Shown piece by piece: positions 24,289-35,640 of a DNA stretch of 64,000 nucleotides. How positions within the stretch are numbered: the stretch's first letter is position 1; each line of letters opens with the position of its first letter. The position numbers were made by a program, and so were the translations under genes. This DNA is from Colius striatus (lineage: Eukaryota > Chordata > Aves > Coliiformes > Coliidae): the NCBI RefSeq assembly GCF_028858725.1, contig NC_084790.1:87820996-87884995 (forward strand), given 5' to 3'. Below the pieces are notes generated by a model, which saw only the letters and a program-made list of their open reading frames with translations, had not been told where the DNA came from and ran no database searches.

Positions 24289-25549
24289 CTGCACAGCGCA
24301 GGGAAACCCTCAGGGTGAGGGGGTCTCACCCAACCCTCTCACACTGCTTCTGACTGTGGGTGCAGGGCCTGGCAGACCCCAGAAGCCAGCCCAGCCCTGC
24401 TGGGTTTTGGTCTGTGCTGGCAGCTGCCCTCCCCACAGCAACTCCGCTTCCCAAAGGCAAAAGGGCACCTCCCCTGGGCTGCACCACGACCCAGCGCAGA
24501 GCCTGTGGCAAAGACAGACCCTCTCCTGCTGCAGGGCTGGGGGCTGGATGGGAGGCAGCCCCATCCCAAGGGGATGGGGTGTCTCCTGCCCCACTGCACA
24601 CCACAGCCAGGCCTCATTGCCACGTGCCAGGGAGCACTCATGGCCACGGGCACAGCCCAGGCACCACGTGCCGGGGGGAAGCACAGCCATGCTCACCCTG
24701 GCACCTGCATCCTGTGGGTGCTGGAGGATGGGGCAGCACTGTCCCATGAGGCAAGGAGCATGGTGGTGGCCCCTCGTCCCATCCCCTCCTGCAGCTCTGA
24801 GGGCACCTGGCAGGGATCCTGCCCCAACCCAGAGCTGTGCCAGCAGTCAGGCTGGGTGAGTCGGGCAAGACGGGGTCCGCAGGGCCAGAGGCCACTCTCT
24901 GCCCACCACGCAGGGGCACAGAAACTCATCCCCATGAGTTGCAGCCATGCAGTTGCCATCTGTGGCCTCACACCTGCAGGAGCAATAATCACAACAGCAA
25001 CAGCAAAAACCACAGCAGCATTTTCTTTCACACTCGTACCTCGCTGGACCAAGGAGTGTGGCACACGCAGGGACAACAGCCACGCTGCTATTGCCCACCA
25101 CGTGCCCCACACGACATACCGACTGCCAGTTGTGCTACCATTCCCTTCACGTGGCAATGACAGAAGTCATTCCCAGCATAAAGGTCAGTTCTTCCTATTA
25201 CTGCTGAAAAAAAGGTGCATTTTAAAGGTAGAAAAGGGTCAGCACCTTTCCTCCCTCTGTCAGACACTAAGGCCAGCCCGTACTCCCAGCCAGAAGGAGT
25301 CAGAATGCTTTCACAAGCCTCCCTTCAGCAGCAGGAGGGCAGATGGTCCCCAGGGTGTCTGTGTGGGCACCATCCAGCTACCACACTGTGGAAGCATCCC
25401 CCTTGCACACCCCTGGACCGTGCTGCCAGGGAAGCCAGGCCAAGCCCAGCTCATTCTGAGGGATAGTGAGACATGCTCAGGACCCAGGACTAACTGCAGA
25501 CACCCTGCACAGCACCAGCAGAATTCATGCCTGGATTAGCAGCACCGTG

Positions 25550-25710
25550 CACACGTTTTTATTGACTCACTCCTCACACAGCTGCCATTCATATAATACC
25601 TAAGCCTGCACTTTTATTCCTGTTTGAAAACATATTTAGTTACAATTCCTACAACTGTGTGGATGTTAAAAATAACACAGAGTCCTGCAAGCCCTAACAC
25701 ATATGGCATT
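25550..25710. promoter_or_regulatory. AT-rich candidate conserved non-coding element
   Basis: Repeat-free AT-rich segment with TTCATATAATACC and AAACATATTTAGTTAC words between GC-rich flanks. Candidate only. Confidence 0.22.
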
Positions 25711-26379
25711 TCAGCTTTCACTAAAGCACGTGAAAGTATCCTGGATCATCTAATTCCTCATCCCTTTGCATTCCCCCTTCCCTCAGCCCCAGGTGAGGAG
25801 CAGGAGATGGGCTGCCGATGGGCAGCAGCTCTCTCTGGGGCCACGCAGGGTCTGCCCCCAGCACCCTGCTCCCTTCCCCAGGCAGGCAGCCCCACCAGCT
25901 GCGGGCAGCCTGGCCACGTTTTTCACATCGACTCGATCTCACCTTGGCTTCCAGACAGCGAGAAGTTAGGAGGAGGGAGCTCCGTCCTTGGCAGTCCATC
26001 ATCGCGGCTCTGGCAGGGAGGAACAGATGCTACTGGCTGCTCACGCTGTCCTGGAGGTTGCTGAACAATTTGGGCGTGATGGATGCAGCACTCAGAGCCG
26101 ATTTCCAGCCGTGCCGTGGGCGGCTGTGGGAAGGGGCTCTGTACCCACTCGCACTCCCAGCCAGAGCCCTGGACACCGCTCTGGAGCAGACCCGGCCGTG
26201 CCTCCTGCTCAGAGCCTGGGGCTGTTCTTGGCTGCTTCAGGCCCTCCTTCCCACCAAGCCTGCCCAGCAGCAGCTCTGGCAGGGTCTGTCCCAGCCCCTT
26301 CCCAGCCCCCTCACTCTCTGGGAATGACCATTTTTCCCATAAGGTTGGCTCAGCACTAAAGCAAGCCCCACAGGTACTT

Positions 26380-26480
26380 GCCTCATTTACAATATTAAGA
26401 CCTAATGCAATACTCCAGCTTAAATTTAATTAACTGCAATTATTTGCACAGAAGTCAACTAATCTATTCCCATCCCTTAC
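26380..26480. promoter_or_regulatory. AT-rich candidate conserved non-coding element
   Basis: A compact cluster of homeodomain- and POU-like words (TTAAATTTAATTAACTGC, GCAATTATTTGC) in about 100 bases. Confidence 0.28.
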
Positions 26481-27309
26481 CACGTGATCAGACCCTTAAA
26501 GAAGCGAGGCCTTGGCTTGTGCAGCCCTTTCCTGCCGTCCCTGCTTTTCGGCTGCCCCTTTCTCCCTGCGCCTAGCTCAGCTTCAGGTGGTTCACTCAGT
26601 GAGATCTCTCCCACCCCCTGCACCCAGGGCCCAAAAAGCCCGAACCAAGGAGGGAAAGGCAGGGCAGCACAGCCTGACTGGCTGGGGTCGAGTCCTCCTT
26701 GTCATTGAAAGTCCTCGTGCCCCAGCCGTTCAGGAGCTTCACATCCAACGTTCTCCCCCCGACGTCTCCCGTGAAAAATGATGTTTCCTCGCCCGTCACA
26801 GAAGATACCTTCCCCGGCAGGTATGCTGTCGAACATGTTGCATTCACAACATGACACAAAGTCGAAAAATCGCAGAGAGACTAATTACTGGAGGAAAATT
26901 ACACCAAAAGACCGATCTCCTGGTGATGGAGATGACAGGCTGGCGCCCAGGCGCCCCGGCCAGTTTGGGCAGCTTGCCCACGAGATGCTGTCACCCGCCC
27001 TGTGCCACGCTGGAGCAGGGCAGCGGGGCTCAGCACCCAATAGTTCCCTGTATCCTGCACCTCAGGGCTCCGCAGTTGCTCTGCTCTCAGTCCCCTCACA
27101 CAAAGTTTTTGCCTTTTCCTTCTATTTTGCCACCTTCTACCTCTTGAACTCAAGCAATGGCAAAGGAGCAGTGACCCTGAGCGAGCATCTCTTCCCATCC
27201 AGCCATCCCTGTGGGTCTAAAGCTACCATACAGCCACCTAAAGTCAAGCTGGAAACACCTCATTTAAAGCCTGCCATACCTCCTCTCTCTCTGCTCTCCA
27301 CACTGCTTA

Positions 27310-27760
27310 CTCGAAAGTAATATTAATCCTTACGTAGAAATGCAATTAAATTAACGTTGCAACAGCTACCAACGCAGCCAAATAATCCTTCAGCTGCAGA
27401 GCCCTGCGCAGGAGGAGCAACGCCACGAAGATAGCTGATGTGAAAGCTGAGGTATGGTTGATGAATTAGCTCATATTCACCCAGATTATGTATACTAAAT
27501 GTAATGTGTATCATTTATATCTACATCATTCTAATTCCGTCGGAATCAGAAAATAATGCGACGTGAACCCATATGAGAAACAATTCTGTACAGGAAAATT
27601 CAGACGGTAGAGCATATTGTTTTATATGAAATATTGAGCTGTGGAATTGTATTTGTTATACGCTTTAAGCAGGCTCGGGTAGGGAAAACATATTTGTTCC
27701 CTTTGGAGCTGCTTTATAAGTGTATAAAAGCTTTAATTTCACACGGTCATAAACGGGTGG
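27310..27760. promoter_or_regulatory. AT-rich candidate conserved non-coding element
   Basis: About 450 repeat-free bases rich in TAAT cores (GTAATATTAATCC, GCAATTAAATTAACG, GATGAATTAGCTC), with unusually intact CpGs inside AT-rich sequence (CCGTCGGAATC, AATGCGACGTG). This texture is common in deeply conserved enhancers. Confidence 0.33.
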
Positions 27761-28339
27761 AATTTCGCAAAGGGAAAAAAGAGACACATCAACATTTTTC
27801 TCCTTTTTTTTTCCCCATCAGCATTAAAATGTGATGAATACTGAGATACTGGGAGATGCACACCCCCTCAAACTTTGTTTCCTTTAAGTTATTCAGAGAG
27901 CCACCGTGACGCTTTTTTATAGACAAACTCCTGATATTGATCTCTAAGAAACGCTTTTCTGGAGGAAAAAAACCCCAAAACCAGTGTTTTTTCCTACGCT
28001 GCTGCTGCACCTGAGGTTTTGAACCTGCTCACAGGTTGTGCTCTGGCCTGTGTTTGGCCACCAAGGAGCCAGCAGGATGATGCATCCAGGGCAGCGTGGG
28101 CTGATCCGCAGCAGCCGGAGCAGAGCCCCAGGACTCGCAGCCCGGGCACCTCCTGCTCCTCAGCACCTCCCACAGGGCAGTGGCTGTGAGAGTCATCCCT
28201 GGGAGGAAAACGATGGCTCCTGCCAGATTTTCATACACTCTCAGTAACGTGGTGCTTAAGGTGGGGTGGGGGGGGGAAAGAAAAGGGAGCTGGTGTCATT
28301 GTTTGAGCTCGCAGCGTGTGCCAAGCTGCCAGGATGCTG

Positions 28340-28480
28340 CCAAAGATAACGCAGTCTTTAAGATGTCTATTAAAAACTCCTGGTATTATGAGACACAAAA
28401 GAACTATCCCTGTGCAGAGGTAGAAAGCAATTATGCAATTCTTATGTAAAATATGATAAGCTCATTTCCAGGGAATGATG
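28340..28480. promoter_or_regulatory. AT-rich candidate conserved non-coding element
   Basis: Words such as AAAGCAATTATGCAATTC and AAATATGATAAGCTC occur in a repeat-free block. Candidate only. Confidence 0.25.
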
Positions 28481-29293
28481 CACGGCCTCGAAATGACGTC
28501 TCGATTTCCGCCCGTCCTGGAGCCCACCAGAGACGTCTCACTCCTCCAGCTCTCCAGGCCCAGAGACGGCTTTTTCCACCACTGAAAACCAGACCCAGGA
28601 GGACCCATCAGAGGTAAGAAACCATAATTCTTAGATCAAATCCAATTCTAAGCAACCTGCAGGTCTGTGTGCCACGGGTGCAGCTGGTGAAACGCTGGTT
28701 TCACGTTAGGAAAAGCAGAATTAACAAGGATGAAAGGTCAGATGCTGACACAGTGAGTTCAGAAGTGACACAACCAAGAAGCACAACGGCTGTTTGGCAG
28801 TAAGTGTTCAGTGCCTCCCTCCACTTGCACTGTACACTGCTGCTGGTAGTGGTGACATGGTTGTCTCCTCATGCCCAGGCCTGCTTCCCACTCACCAGAT
28901 CAAACTCCTGTGCTCACAGCCTGGATTTGTGCTGCTGATCCCACACTTGAGCCTGCTCGGTGAAGTCATCCTTCTGCTGGGGTTGTGACCTCTGCCAGGA
29001 CAAACCCCATCCCATGCCACTTCCTCTCTCCCTCTGCAGCTCTCCTGGGCCCTGACATAGGCAGCACCTCCCAGTGCAATCCCAATGCACATCCCCTCCT
29101 CTCCATCCTGTTGCCCAGGACCAAGGTAGGGCTGGATGGGCACAAGGCATCATCGTATTCACGTTTTCCAGCCCAGCACAAGAGGGGTCAATAGCTCCTT
29201 AACGCTGTCTGGCTAGGAATGGGGAAAGAAAGGGATGACATGAGGTACAACTCACGGCAGAAATAGGTGCCAAACCTGCCCTGGGAGCTTTGA

Positions 29294-29981
29294 GAGAATC
29301 ATAGAATGGTAATGTTGGAAGGGATCTTTAGAGTCCAACTCCTTGCTCAAGCAGCTCCCACCTAGATCAGGTCACACAGGAACGTGTCCAGGTGGGTCTT
29401 GAAGCCCTCCAAGGAAGGAGCCTCCACACCCTCCCTGGGCAGCCTGGGCCAGGGCTCCCTCACTCAAACACTCAAACAGCTGGTCCTGATGTTTCAATGC
29501 AACTGTTTGTGTTCCAGCTTCAGCCCATCACCCCTTGTCCTGTCACTGGATACAAGAGAAAAAAAGTGCTGCCCCAACCTCCTGACACCCACCAGGGAGA
29601 TATTTGTCAATGAGCTCCCCCCTCAGTCTCCTCCAGACTAAACAGCCCCAGGTCCCACAGCCTTTCCTCACAAGGAAGATGCTCCAGTGCCCTGAGCATC
29701 TTGCTGGCCCTGCACTGGCCTCTCTGCAGCAGTTCCCTGTCCCTCTGCAGCTGGGGAGCCCACAACTGGACACAGGACTCCAGATGAGGCCTCAGCAGAT
29801 GTGGCAGAGCAGAGGGGGAGCACAACCTCCCTGGCCCTGCTGCCCACACTCTGCTGGATGCCCCCAGGCTGCCGTTGGCTTCTTGCCCACGAGGGCACGT
29901 TGCTGCTCATGGGCAGTTTATTATCAGCCAGCACTGCCAGGTCTGTCTCTGCAGAGCTGCTCTCCAGCAGGTCACCCCCAG
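29294..29981 (-). mobile_element. CR1 LINE, dominant young family, 5'-truncated
   Basis: The minus-sense 3' tail is AATCATAGAATGGTAATG. It includes the ORF2 C-terminus words [14 protein letters not shown] and [15 protein letters not shown] in mutually shifted frames, the 5-nt deletion near 29632, and an upstream edge at about 29981 after GGTCACCCCCAG. Confidence 0.95.
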
Positions 29982-30737
29982 TCTGTGTATTCCCAAGCTG
30001 TTGCTCGTTGTTTTAGGCTACAAATAACAAAGCTTATCATATGTACCTTATGTACCTTATCATATGGTACATAGTGTAGCACAAGGCACTAGCTGGAGTC
30101 ACACAGCAAACCAAAATGAAGCATGAAACCTGTTCCATTGCGGGTTGCAACACGGGTTACGTACACTTGCAAGCAAGGTCTAGCTCCTCGGAAAAATGAA
30201 CTGATAAAATACGTATTTCAGGTCTCCAGATAGACCTTGCCAGCTCTCAAAATATCCAACAAATTAATCCCACAATTACGAATCCCCTCTCTCCTTTGAT
30301 TTAGCATCCTCCCCTCCAGGAAAAGACTTCCCCAGGTTAAAGCACTTTGGGAAATATTCCACATGTGTGCTCACACGTCATTATTTTTTGCTCTCTACAG
30401 TCACTCCTTCATCTGCTCCGTTCTCCTGGCCTCTCCAGGTTAAGTACTTCCCTGTGTCAAATATCCCTTTGAAACCCACTTTGTCTGAGACAGATTTTAA
30501 CGGAGTGATTGGGAAGGACTGGAAGGGGAGCGCTGGCTGGCACAGTTCGCCTGGGCATGGCATGGCACGCAAGATGCCAGCACTGGCCCGGGACACCTGA
30601 GCAATGGGCACATGCTCCTGCACCCAAGCCCACAAAGGTCTGCAGAGTGAATCCCACTGCAAGAGCGAGGCGGGAGGGAGTCTGGAGGCCCATATTGGTA
30701 GCCATGGCCTAGCTAATCCTTTTAGGATCTGTCCCAT
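29982..30737. other. Intergenic spacer
   Basis: Mixed composition. A short local duplication of the word ATATGTACCTTATGTACCTTATCATATG lies around 30038-30067. No gene recognised. Confidence 0.5.
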
Positions 30738-30950
30738 CAGCATGGCTCGGCAGAATTTGTTCCCTGTTGAGGTGAGGGAGCACTGGCAGGGGCTGCCCAG
30801 ATGGGCTGTGGAGGCTCCTTCTCTGGAGACATTCAACCCCAGCTGGAAGAGTTCCTGTGTGCCCTGCTCTAGGTGGTGCTGCTCTGGCAGGGGGTTGCAC
30901 TGGATGAGCTTCCCAGGTCCCTTCCAGCCCCTGAGATTCTGTGACTCTGT
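30738..30950 (+). mobile_element. CR1 3'-end fragment
   Basis: Plus-sense. It contains TTGAGGTGAGGGAGCACTGG and CAGGGGGTTGCACTGGATG and ends GATTCTGTGACTCTGT. The text mirrors the minus-sense copy at 37920, indicating one subfamily. Confidence 0.92.
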
Positions 30951-31440
30951 AAGCAAGGGGTACTCAGCAACTAGGACCAATGGCAGAGGAAGGGCAAATG
31001 CACTTTTTCTACTAAGGAAATTCTTAACGCTCACAAGGGTTTTAAATCCAATTAGTTGCCACTTTTCACACCCAGACTTAGCTACTCAAAAAGGCTAAAT
31101 TGTTCCTCTGCTGCACCATCTCCTCCTCTGATAGCTGTAAGAATCTCCTTGTTGTTCCTTCCCCAGTTGCCACTGCTCACGGGGACAGAACACAACTGTT
31201 GTCATTTCGTGATGGTGCAAAGACTGAATGTAACCCAGAATTATTTCCACATGCCTCAAATAACAAATGTAATGTCCTCCAGAGAACAGTATCTCTGTTC
31301 GGAATAGAAGCAGGATGAAAACTTCTCATTGAAACTTCTGGGTTTCAGTTGTAAACCATCCTTCTCCAAAACCCCTTGCTTTGTATTTCTCTCCCAGACA
31401 ACTTCTCCGTCTCCAGGTTCCCTTACCATTCAAGTCATAG
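30951..31440. other. Intergenic spacer
   Basis: No gene or repeat recognised. Confidence 0.5.
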
Positions 31441-31626
31441 ATCATGGAATCACAGAATGCTGGGGGTTGGAAGGGACCTTTAGAGCTCCTCCAGTCCAAC
31501 CCCCCTGCAGAAGCAGCTCCCACCTAGATCAGGTCACACACGAACGTGTCCAGGTGGGTTTGGAAACCTCCCAAGAAGGAGCCTCCACACCCTCCCTGGG
31601 CAGCCTGGGCCAGGGCTCCCTCACCC
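31441..31626 (-). mobile_element. CR1 3'-end fragment
   Basis: Minus-sense, starting ATCATGGAATCACAGAATGC and ending after GGGCCAGGGCTCCCTCACC. It is a short 5'-truncated copy related to the dominant family. Confidence 0.93.
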
Positions 31627-32059
31627 TACCTCTTCCTAGTGCTAGGACAGACACACTTTGTCCACCAGTGGGTCTGTGTCAATTCTGTTCAGTGAACTTT
31701 TCTGTCTCACAAAGCAACCTCAAGACATTACACCATCATGATATTTTCCACCTAAGCTGGAACTGCCTTTAAGAGATAAGAGCCTGACGTGCAAGGTGGG
31801 GCAGGGAGGAAAGCCAGGTTGGACAACCAGTCACATCACCGGGTTGATTCAGTATGTCTCTGGCTATTTAAACCTCACTTTTTTTCAGGACACAAGGCCT
31901 GTCTGCATTTTGGTGATCTGATGGACGCTCAGATGACCACCCCATGCCCGTGCTTACCACCATCACCACGCTGGACTTTGGACTCAGGAAAACAAAACCC
32001 ACAAAAAACAACAGTGCCGAAGATTAAAAATGTGACAATGAATAAGTCAGTATTCCCTG
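31627..32059. other. Intergenic spacer
   Basis: No gene or repeat recognised. Confidence 0.5.
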
Positions 32060-32610
32060 AATCACAGAATTATAGAATCATTACAACTAGAAGAGACCTT
32101 TAAGATCACCGAGTCCAACCCCTCCCCTCACACTGCCAGGCCCATCACTAACCCACAGCCCTCAGCACCTTTTGAACACCTCCAGGGATGGGGCCTCCCA
32201 CACCTCCCTGGGCAGCCCCTTCCAAGGCTTAGCAACCCTCTTGGTGAAAAAGTTCTTCATCATGTCCAACTTAAACCTTCCCTGGTGCAACTTGAGCCCA
32301 TTTCCCTGTGTCCTGTCACTCATTACTGGAGATAAGAGACTGACTCTCACCTCACTACAACTGCCCTTCAGGTAGTTACAGAGAGGGCTCATGTCTCCTC
32401 TCAGTCTCCTCAAGGCTAAACATCCCCAGCTCTCCCAGTTGTTCCTCATAAGACCTGTTCTCCAGAGCCTTCACCAGCTTTGTTACCTGTCTCTTTACAC
32501 GCTCCAGCACCTCCATGCCCTTGCAGTGAGGGGCTCAGAACTGGACACAGTAATTAAGGTGAGCACCAGGGGACAATCACCTCCTTGGTCCTGCTGGTCA
32601 CACTGTTCAG
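32060..32610 (-). mobile_element. CR1 LINE fragment, older subfamily
   Basis: Minus-sense 3' tail ATCACAGAATTATAGAATC. Translation of the minus strand gives readable ORF2 C-terminal words ([49 protein letters not shown]). It is less frameshifted than the dominant family. It ends near 32610. Confidence 0.93.
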
Positions 32611-32664
32611 GAAAAAAATGCCATGTTCCCAGCAAATGGCAACAACACCAGTTGCTTTTAAAGT

Positions 32665-32945
32665 CTTTCCTGATTTATGCTTTTAATCAGGAACACACCT
32701 GCAGGGCAGATCTTTCGTTTTCTCCACGAGTGCTTGCAGAGTGGGGCTCAGTAACCACATCACAGTAGCCCACCTTGCGCCTGCCTTCAGAGCACCAAGC
32801 CAAGGCTCCCACAACACGGGGCCAAAGGGTACGTGACACAACACCCTCATCATGAAATGCATCCAGAAAAAAGGTGCCATTTTTGCCTTTAGAGGAATTT
32901 CTCTGTGGCAAGACCTGGCTCTGAATTGAATTGGGGAAATCCAAC
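32665..32945 (-). repeat. Unrecognised interspersed repeat, copy A
   Basis: This is a direct repeat of 35362-35640. The core 32690-32873 differs from copy B at only about five positions. The low-coordinate flank (TTTATGCTTTTAATCAGG) and the high-coordinate 65 bases are alignable but much more diverged. On the minus strand one open frame spans the core in both copies (shared words LAWCSEGRRKVGYCDVV and EPHSASTRGENERS), and the core ends CTGCAG|GTGTGT like a splice donor. No family is recognised. The strand assignment follows that frame and is tentative. Confidence 0.85.
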
Positions 32946-33589
32946 AACTAAGCCCTCTACCTGAGACCCTGGAGGGGAGAGGCAATGGTCTAGGGGAGTA
33001 AAATACAGGTTACAAAGGCTACAAAAAGTCACTGAGAAATTCCCATTGTCTGTCTTTTATTGTCAAGATGCTGAAAGTCTAAAATTTCCCTCAGTGTTAA
33101 TAACACAGTATTAGTCACACATGACTGCTTTACTGGAGCTAAACCAACACGACTCCTGCTCGCTCAGACCCGAGTTCCTCCAGCCACCTAAGGAAACAAA
33201 AGCCTTCCTCATTTGCAAGACCCGCCAGTATGTCAGGAGCCTTAACGAACAGTAAGTGCTATCTGGACCTCTGAGCACTTTCAAAGCATACCACAGCAGT
33301 GTCTGCTCCAGGGGGGAGATCTGGGAGATCGTGGCACTGGGTATTTCTGAGATAAAACTCCTGAAGGATTCCTGCCCGACAACAAACCCCGCGCCAGCAG
33401 CAGAGCGACGTCTCGTCTGTAATCCAGCACACCTCGGCACAGCCCGGAGCATTTGCTCTGGTGATTTTGGGGTTGATGAGTGGAAATCCACTGCTGAAGC
33501 TTTGCCCTGATGGCAACAGGGGGCCAGGGGTTTTACTCAGAATGGTGCAGAGCTGGGATTCGAGACCACTTGTCAGAGACCCACAGGAA

Positions 33590-33685
33590 TAAAACCTTTA
33601 AGATCAGCAAGCCCAACCCCTCACCTCGCACTGACAAACCCACCCTTCAGCTTGCCCCTCAGCACCTCATCCATGCGCCTTTACC
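33590..33685 (-). mobile_element. CR1 scrap
   Basis: TTTAAGATCAGCAAGCCCAACCCC and the CCCTCAGCACCTCATCCATG wording match minus-sense CR1 3' sequence of the 32060/14821 type. The terminal octamers are lost. Confidence 0.75.
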
Positions 33686-33819
33686 CACAAGAAGCAGGAG
33701 CTCTGACGCTCAGGAGTCCCGTTTTCATCCCTTTGCATCCAGTACGGCTTTAACAACCCATTTGCTCGTCATTATCCCCGCTATTCCGTGTGGAATCCCC
33801 TGACTTACAGCTGCTGCTA

Positions 33820-34330
33820 GAAAATTAAGGCGTATATGGGGAAATCATTCACAAACCCTTTATCTGTTGCATCTGGAAGTTCTGGAGTGTCGATTAGTTA
33901 AACAGAAAATTACGAGATGGCCTTAAAGGCAAAAAAATTGTAACGGGTGACTTTTGCTAAGGAATCCCCTGTTGCTGTGATCATACAAAGGATAAAAGTG
34001 CTGTGAGGCTAAAGGAGGAATTTATCTTAAAGGAAAAAAGCCAGCTGAAAGACTCGTGCTGATGATACGACTTCTTCAGAACGTTCCTTCACAAGCTAGA
34101 TAATAATTAAATACAAATTAATTACTCCCACAAAGCATGTCATTTAGGCAAAAGCCCGCGTTTCGGAGGCCTGTTAGCATCTTTTTCTGCAATCACACAG
34201 CTTGGAAGCAGGCAGTTCGGTTTCCTTGTTGCACTGTTGCTTCTAGACTCTACGCAGTCACACTGATTTCAAAGGAAACCATTTTATTTCCACATGTAAT
34301 GTGTCGCTAACGCAAATAACATGTTGGCAA
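33820..34330. promoter_or_regulatory. AT-rich candidate conserved non-coding element
   Basis: About 500 repeat-free bases. The centre reads AGATAATAATTAAATAC and AAATTAATTACTCCC (34098-34130), with TTGATTAG-, CTTTGAT/ACAAAGG- and forkhead-like words to the left. One of the two best candidate regulatory blocks in the desert by texture alone. Confidence 0.33.
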
Positions 34331-34579
34331 AAGGCAGAGCAAGAGGGGCTGAAAGCTGGCAATCCAGTTGGAGCACCAAGAAGTGATCCAGAAGAACAAA
34401 AACCCATCTGCTAGCACCTGGTATGGGACAGTACTCACCCAGTACAGGACAGCACTTGCCCAGTTCGGAGTCTGGTTGAAGGCAGTGGACTCATGATCAG
34501 CTGGGTGTTACATCCAAGCTGATGCACTCCCTTGGGCAGAAACATGAAACACAAACAACTGCTGGTTTAAAGTATTTCT

Positions 34580-35354
34580 TAGAATCATAAAATCCCAGCA
34601 TGGTGGGGTTGGAAGGGACCTTTAGAGATCATCCAGTCCAACCCCCTGCAGAGGAAGCTCCCACCTAGATCAGGTCACACAGGAACGTGTCCAGGTGGGT
34701 CTTGTAGCCCTCCAAGGAAGGAGCCTCCACACCCTCCCTGGGCAGCCTGGGCCAGGGCTCCCTCACTCAAACACTCAAACAGTTTGTCCTGATGTTTCAA
34801 TGGAACTGGTTGTGTTCCAGCTTCATCCCATCACCCCTTTTCCTGTTGCTGGATACCATCAAAATAAGGTGCTGCCCCAACCTCCTGACACCCACCAGGG
34901 AGATATTTGTCAATATTAATGAGCTCCCCCCTCAGTCTCCTCCAGACTGAACAGCCCCAGGTCCCGCAGCCTTTCCTCACAAGGAAGATGCTCCAGTGCC
35001 CTGAGCATCTTGCTGGCCCTGCACTGGCCTCTCTGCAGCAGTTCCCTGTCCCTCTGCAGCTGGGGAGCCCACAACTGGACACAGGACTCCAGATGAGGCC
35101 TCAGCAGATGTGGCAGAGCAGAGGGGGAGCAGAACCTCCCTGGCCCTGCTGCCCACACTCTGCTGGGTGCCCCCAGGCTGCCGTTGGCTTCTTGCCCACG
35201 AGGGCACGTTGCTGCTCATGGGCAGTTTATTATCAGCCAGCACTGCCAGGTCTGTCTCTGCAGAGCTGCTCTCCAGCAGGTCACCCCCAGCCTGGCCTGG
35301 GGCAGGGGGTTGTTCCTCCCCAGCTGCAGGACTCTGCCCTTGCCCTTGTTGAAC
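34580..35354 (-). mobile_element. CR1 LINE, dominant young family, 5'-truncated
   Basis: Minus-sense 3' tail AGAATCATAAAATCCCAGC. It extends through the ORF2 C-terminus to the [17 protein letters not shown] region, and carries the 5-nt deletion near 34942. Its text is almost identical to 29294-29981 and 44700-45654, indicating recent common origin. Confidence 0.96.
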
Positions 35355-35361
35355 TCCCATT

Positions 35362-35640
35362 CTTGATTTACTATTTCTTTTTAAACTAAAGAACACACCT
35401 GCAGGACAGATCTTTCGTTTTCTCCACGAGTGCTTGCAGAGTGGGGCTCAGTAACCACATCACAGTAGCCCACCTTGCGCCTGCCTTCAGAGCACCAAGC
35501 CAAGGCTCCCACAACACCTGGCCAAAGGGCAGGTGACACAACACCCTCATCATGAAATGCATCCAGAAAAAAGATGCTTTTCGAGGAATTATCTGTGGCA
35601 AAAGTTGTCTTTGTATTGAACCAGGGAAATCCAAATGCCG
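35362..35640 (-). repeat. Unrecognised interspersed repeat, copy B
   Basis: Second copy of the 32665 repeat, same orientation, about 2.7 kb away. The core 35393-35571 is about 97% identical to copy A by eye. The outer parts contain indels and many substitutions. It starts almost directly next to the 5' edge of the CR1 at 34580-35354, as copy A lies next to the 32060 CR1. The identity of the element is unknown. Confidence 0.85.

Larger units (their letters stand above)
24140..29293. other. Longest CR1-free stretch of the desert (about 5.1 kb)
   Basis: The left half is GC-rich with imperfect trinucleotide runs (ACC-type at 24237-24288; CAA/GCA-type at about 24981-25021). The long overlapping open frames there probably reflect composition. 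The right half alternates GC-rich filler with AT-rich blocks at about 25550-25710, 26380-26480, 27310-27760 and 28340-28480. No splice-supported exon of a known gene was recognised. Confidence 0.5.
32946..34579. other. Intergenic with CR1 scrap and AT-rich element
   Basis: It holds a CR1 scrap (33590-33685) and an AT-rich candidate element (33820-34330). A short imperfect repeat occurs near 34430-34470 (GGGACAGTACTCACCCAGTA / AGGACAGCACTTGCCCAGTT). No gene recognised. Confidence 0.5.

Noticed and set aside
23417..24859. A 480-codon plus-strand open frame, with a second long overlapping frame at 24505-25539.
   Set aside because: It runs straight through a CR1 3' end (23968-24139) and through trinucleotide repeats, in GC-rich sequence where stops are rare. 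A short stretch (WHPKIANGLLTRYTVQ) recalls a fibronectin-III pattern, but the rest of the domain is absent. No splice structure supports a gene.
32665..35640. The 32.7/35.4-kb repeat as a solo LTR or tandem exon duplication.
   Set aside because: No TG...CA termini or target-site duplication could be defined, and the protein words match nothing I recognise. Kept as an unclassified repeat.
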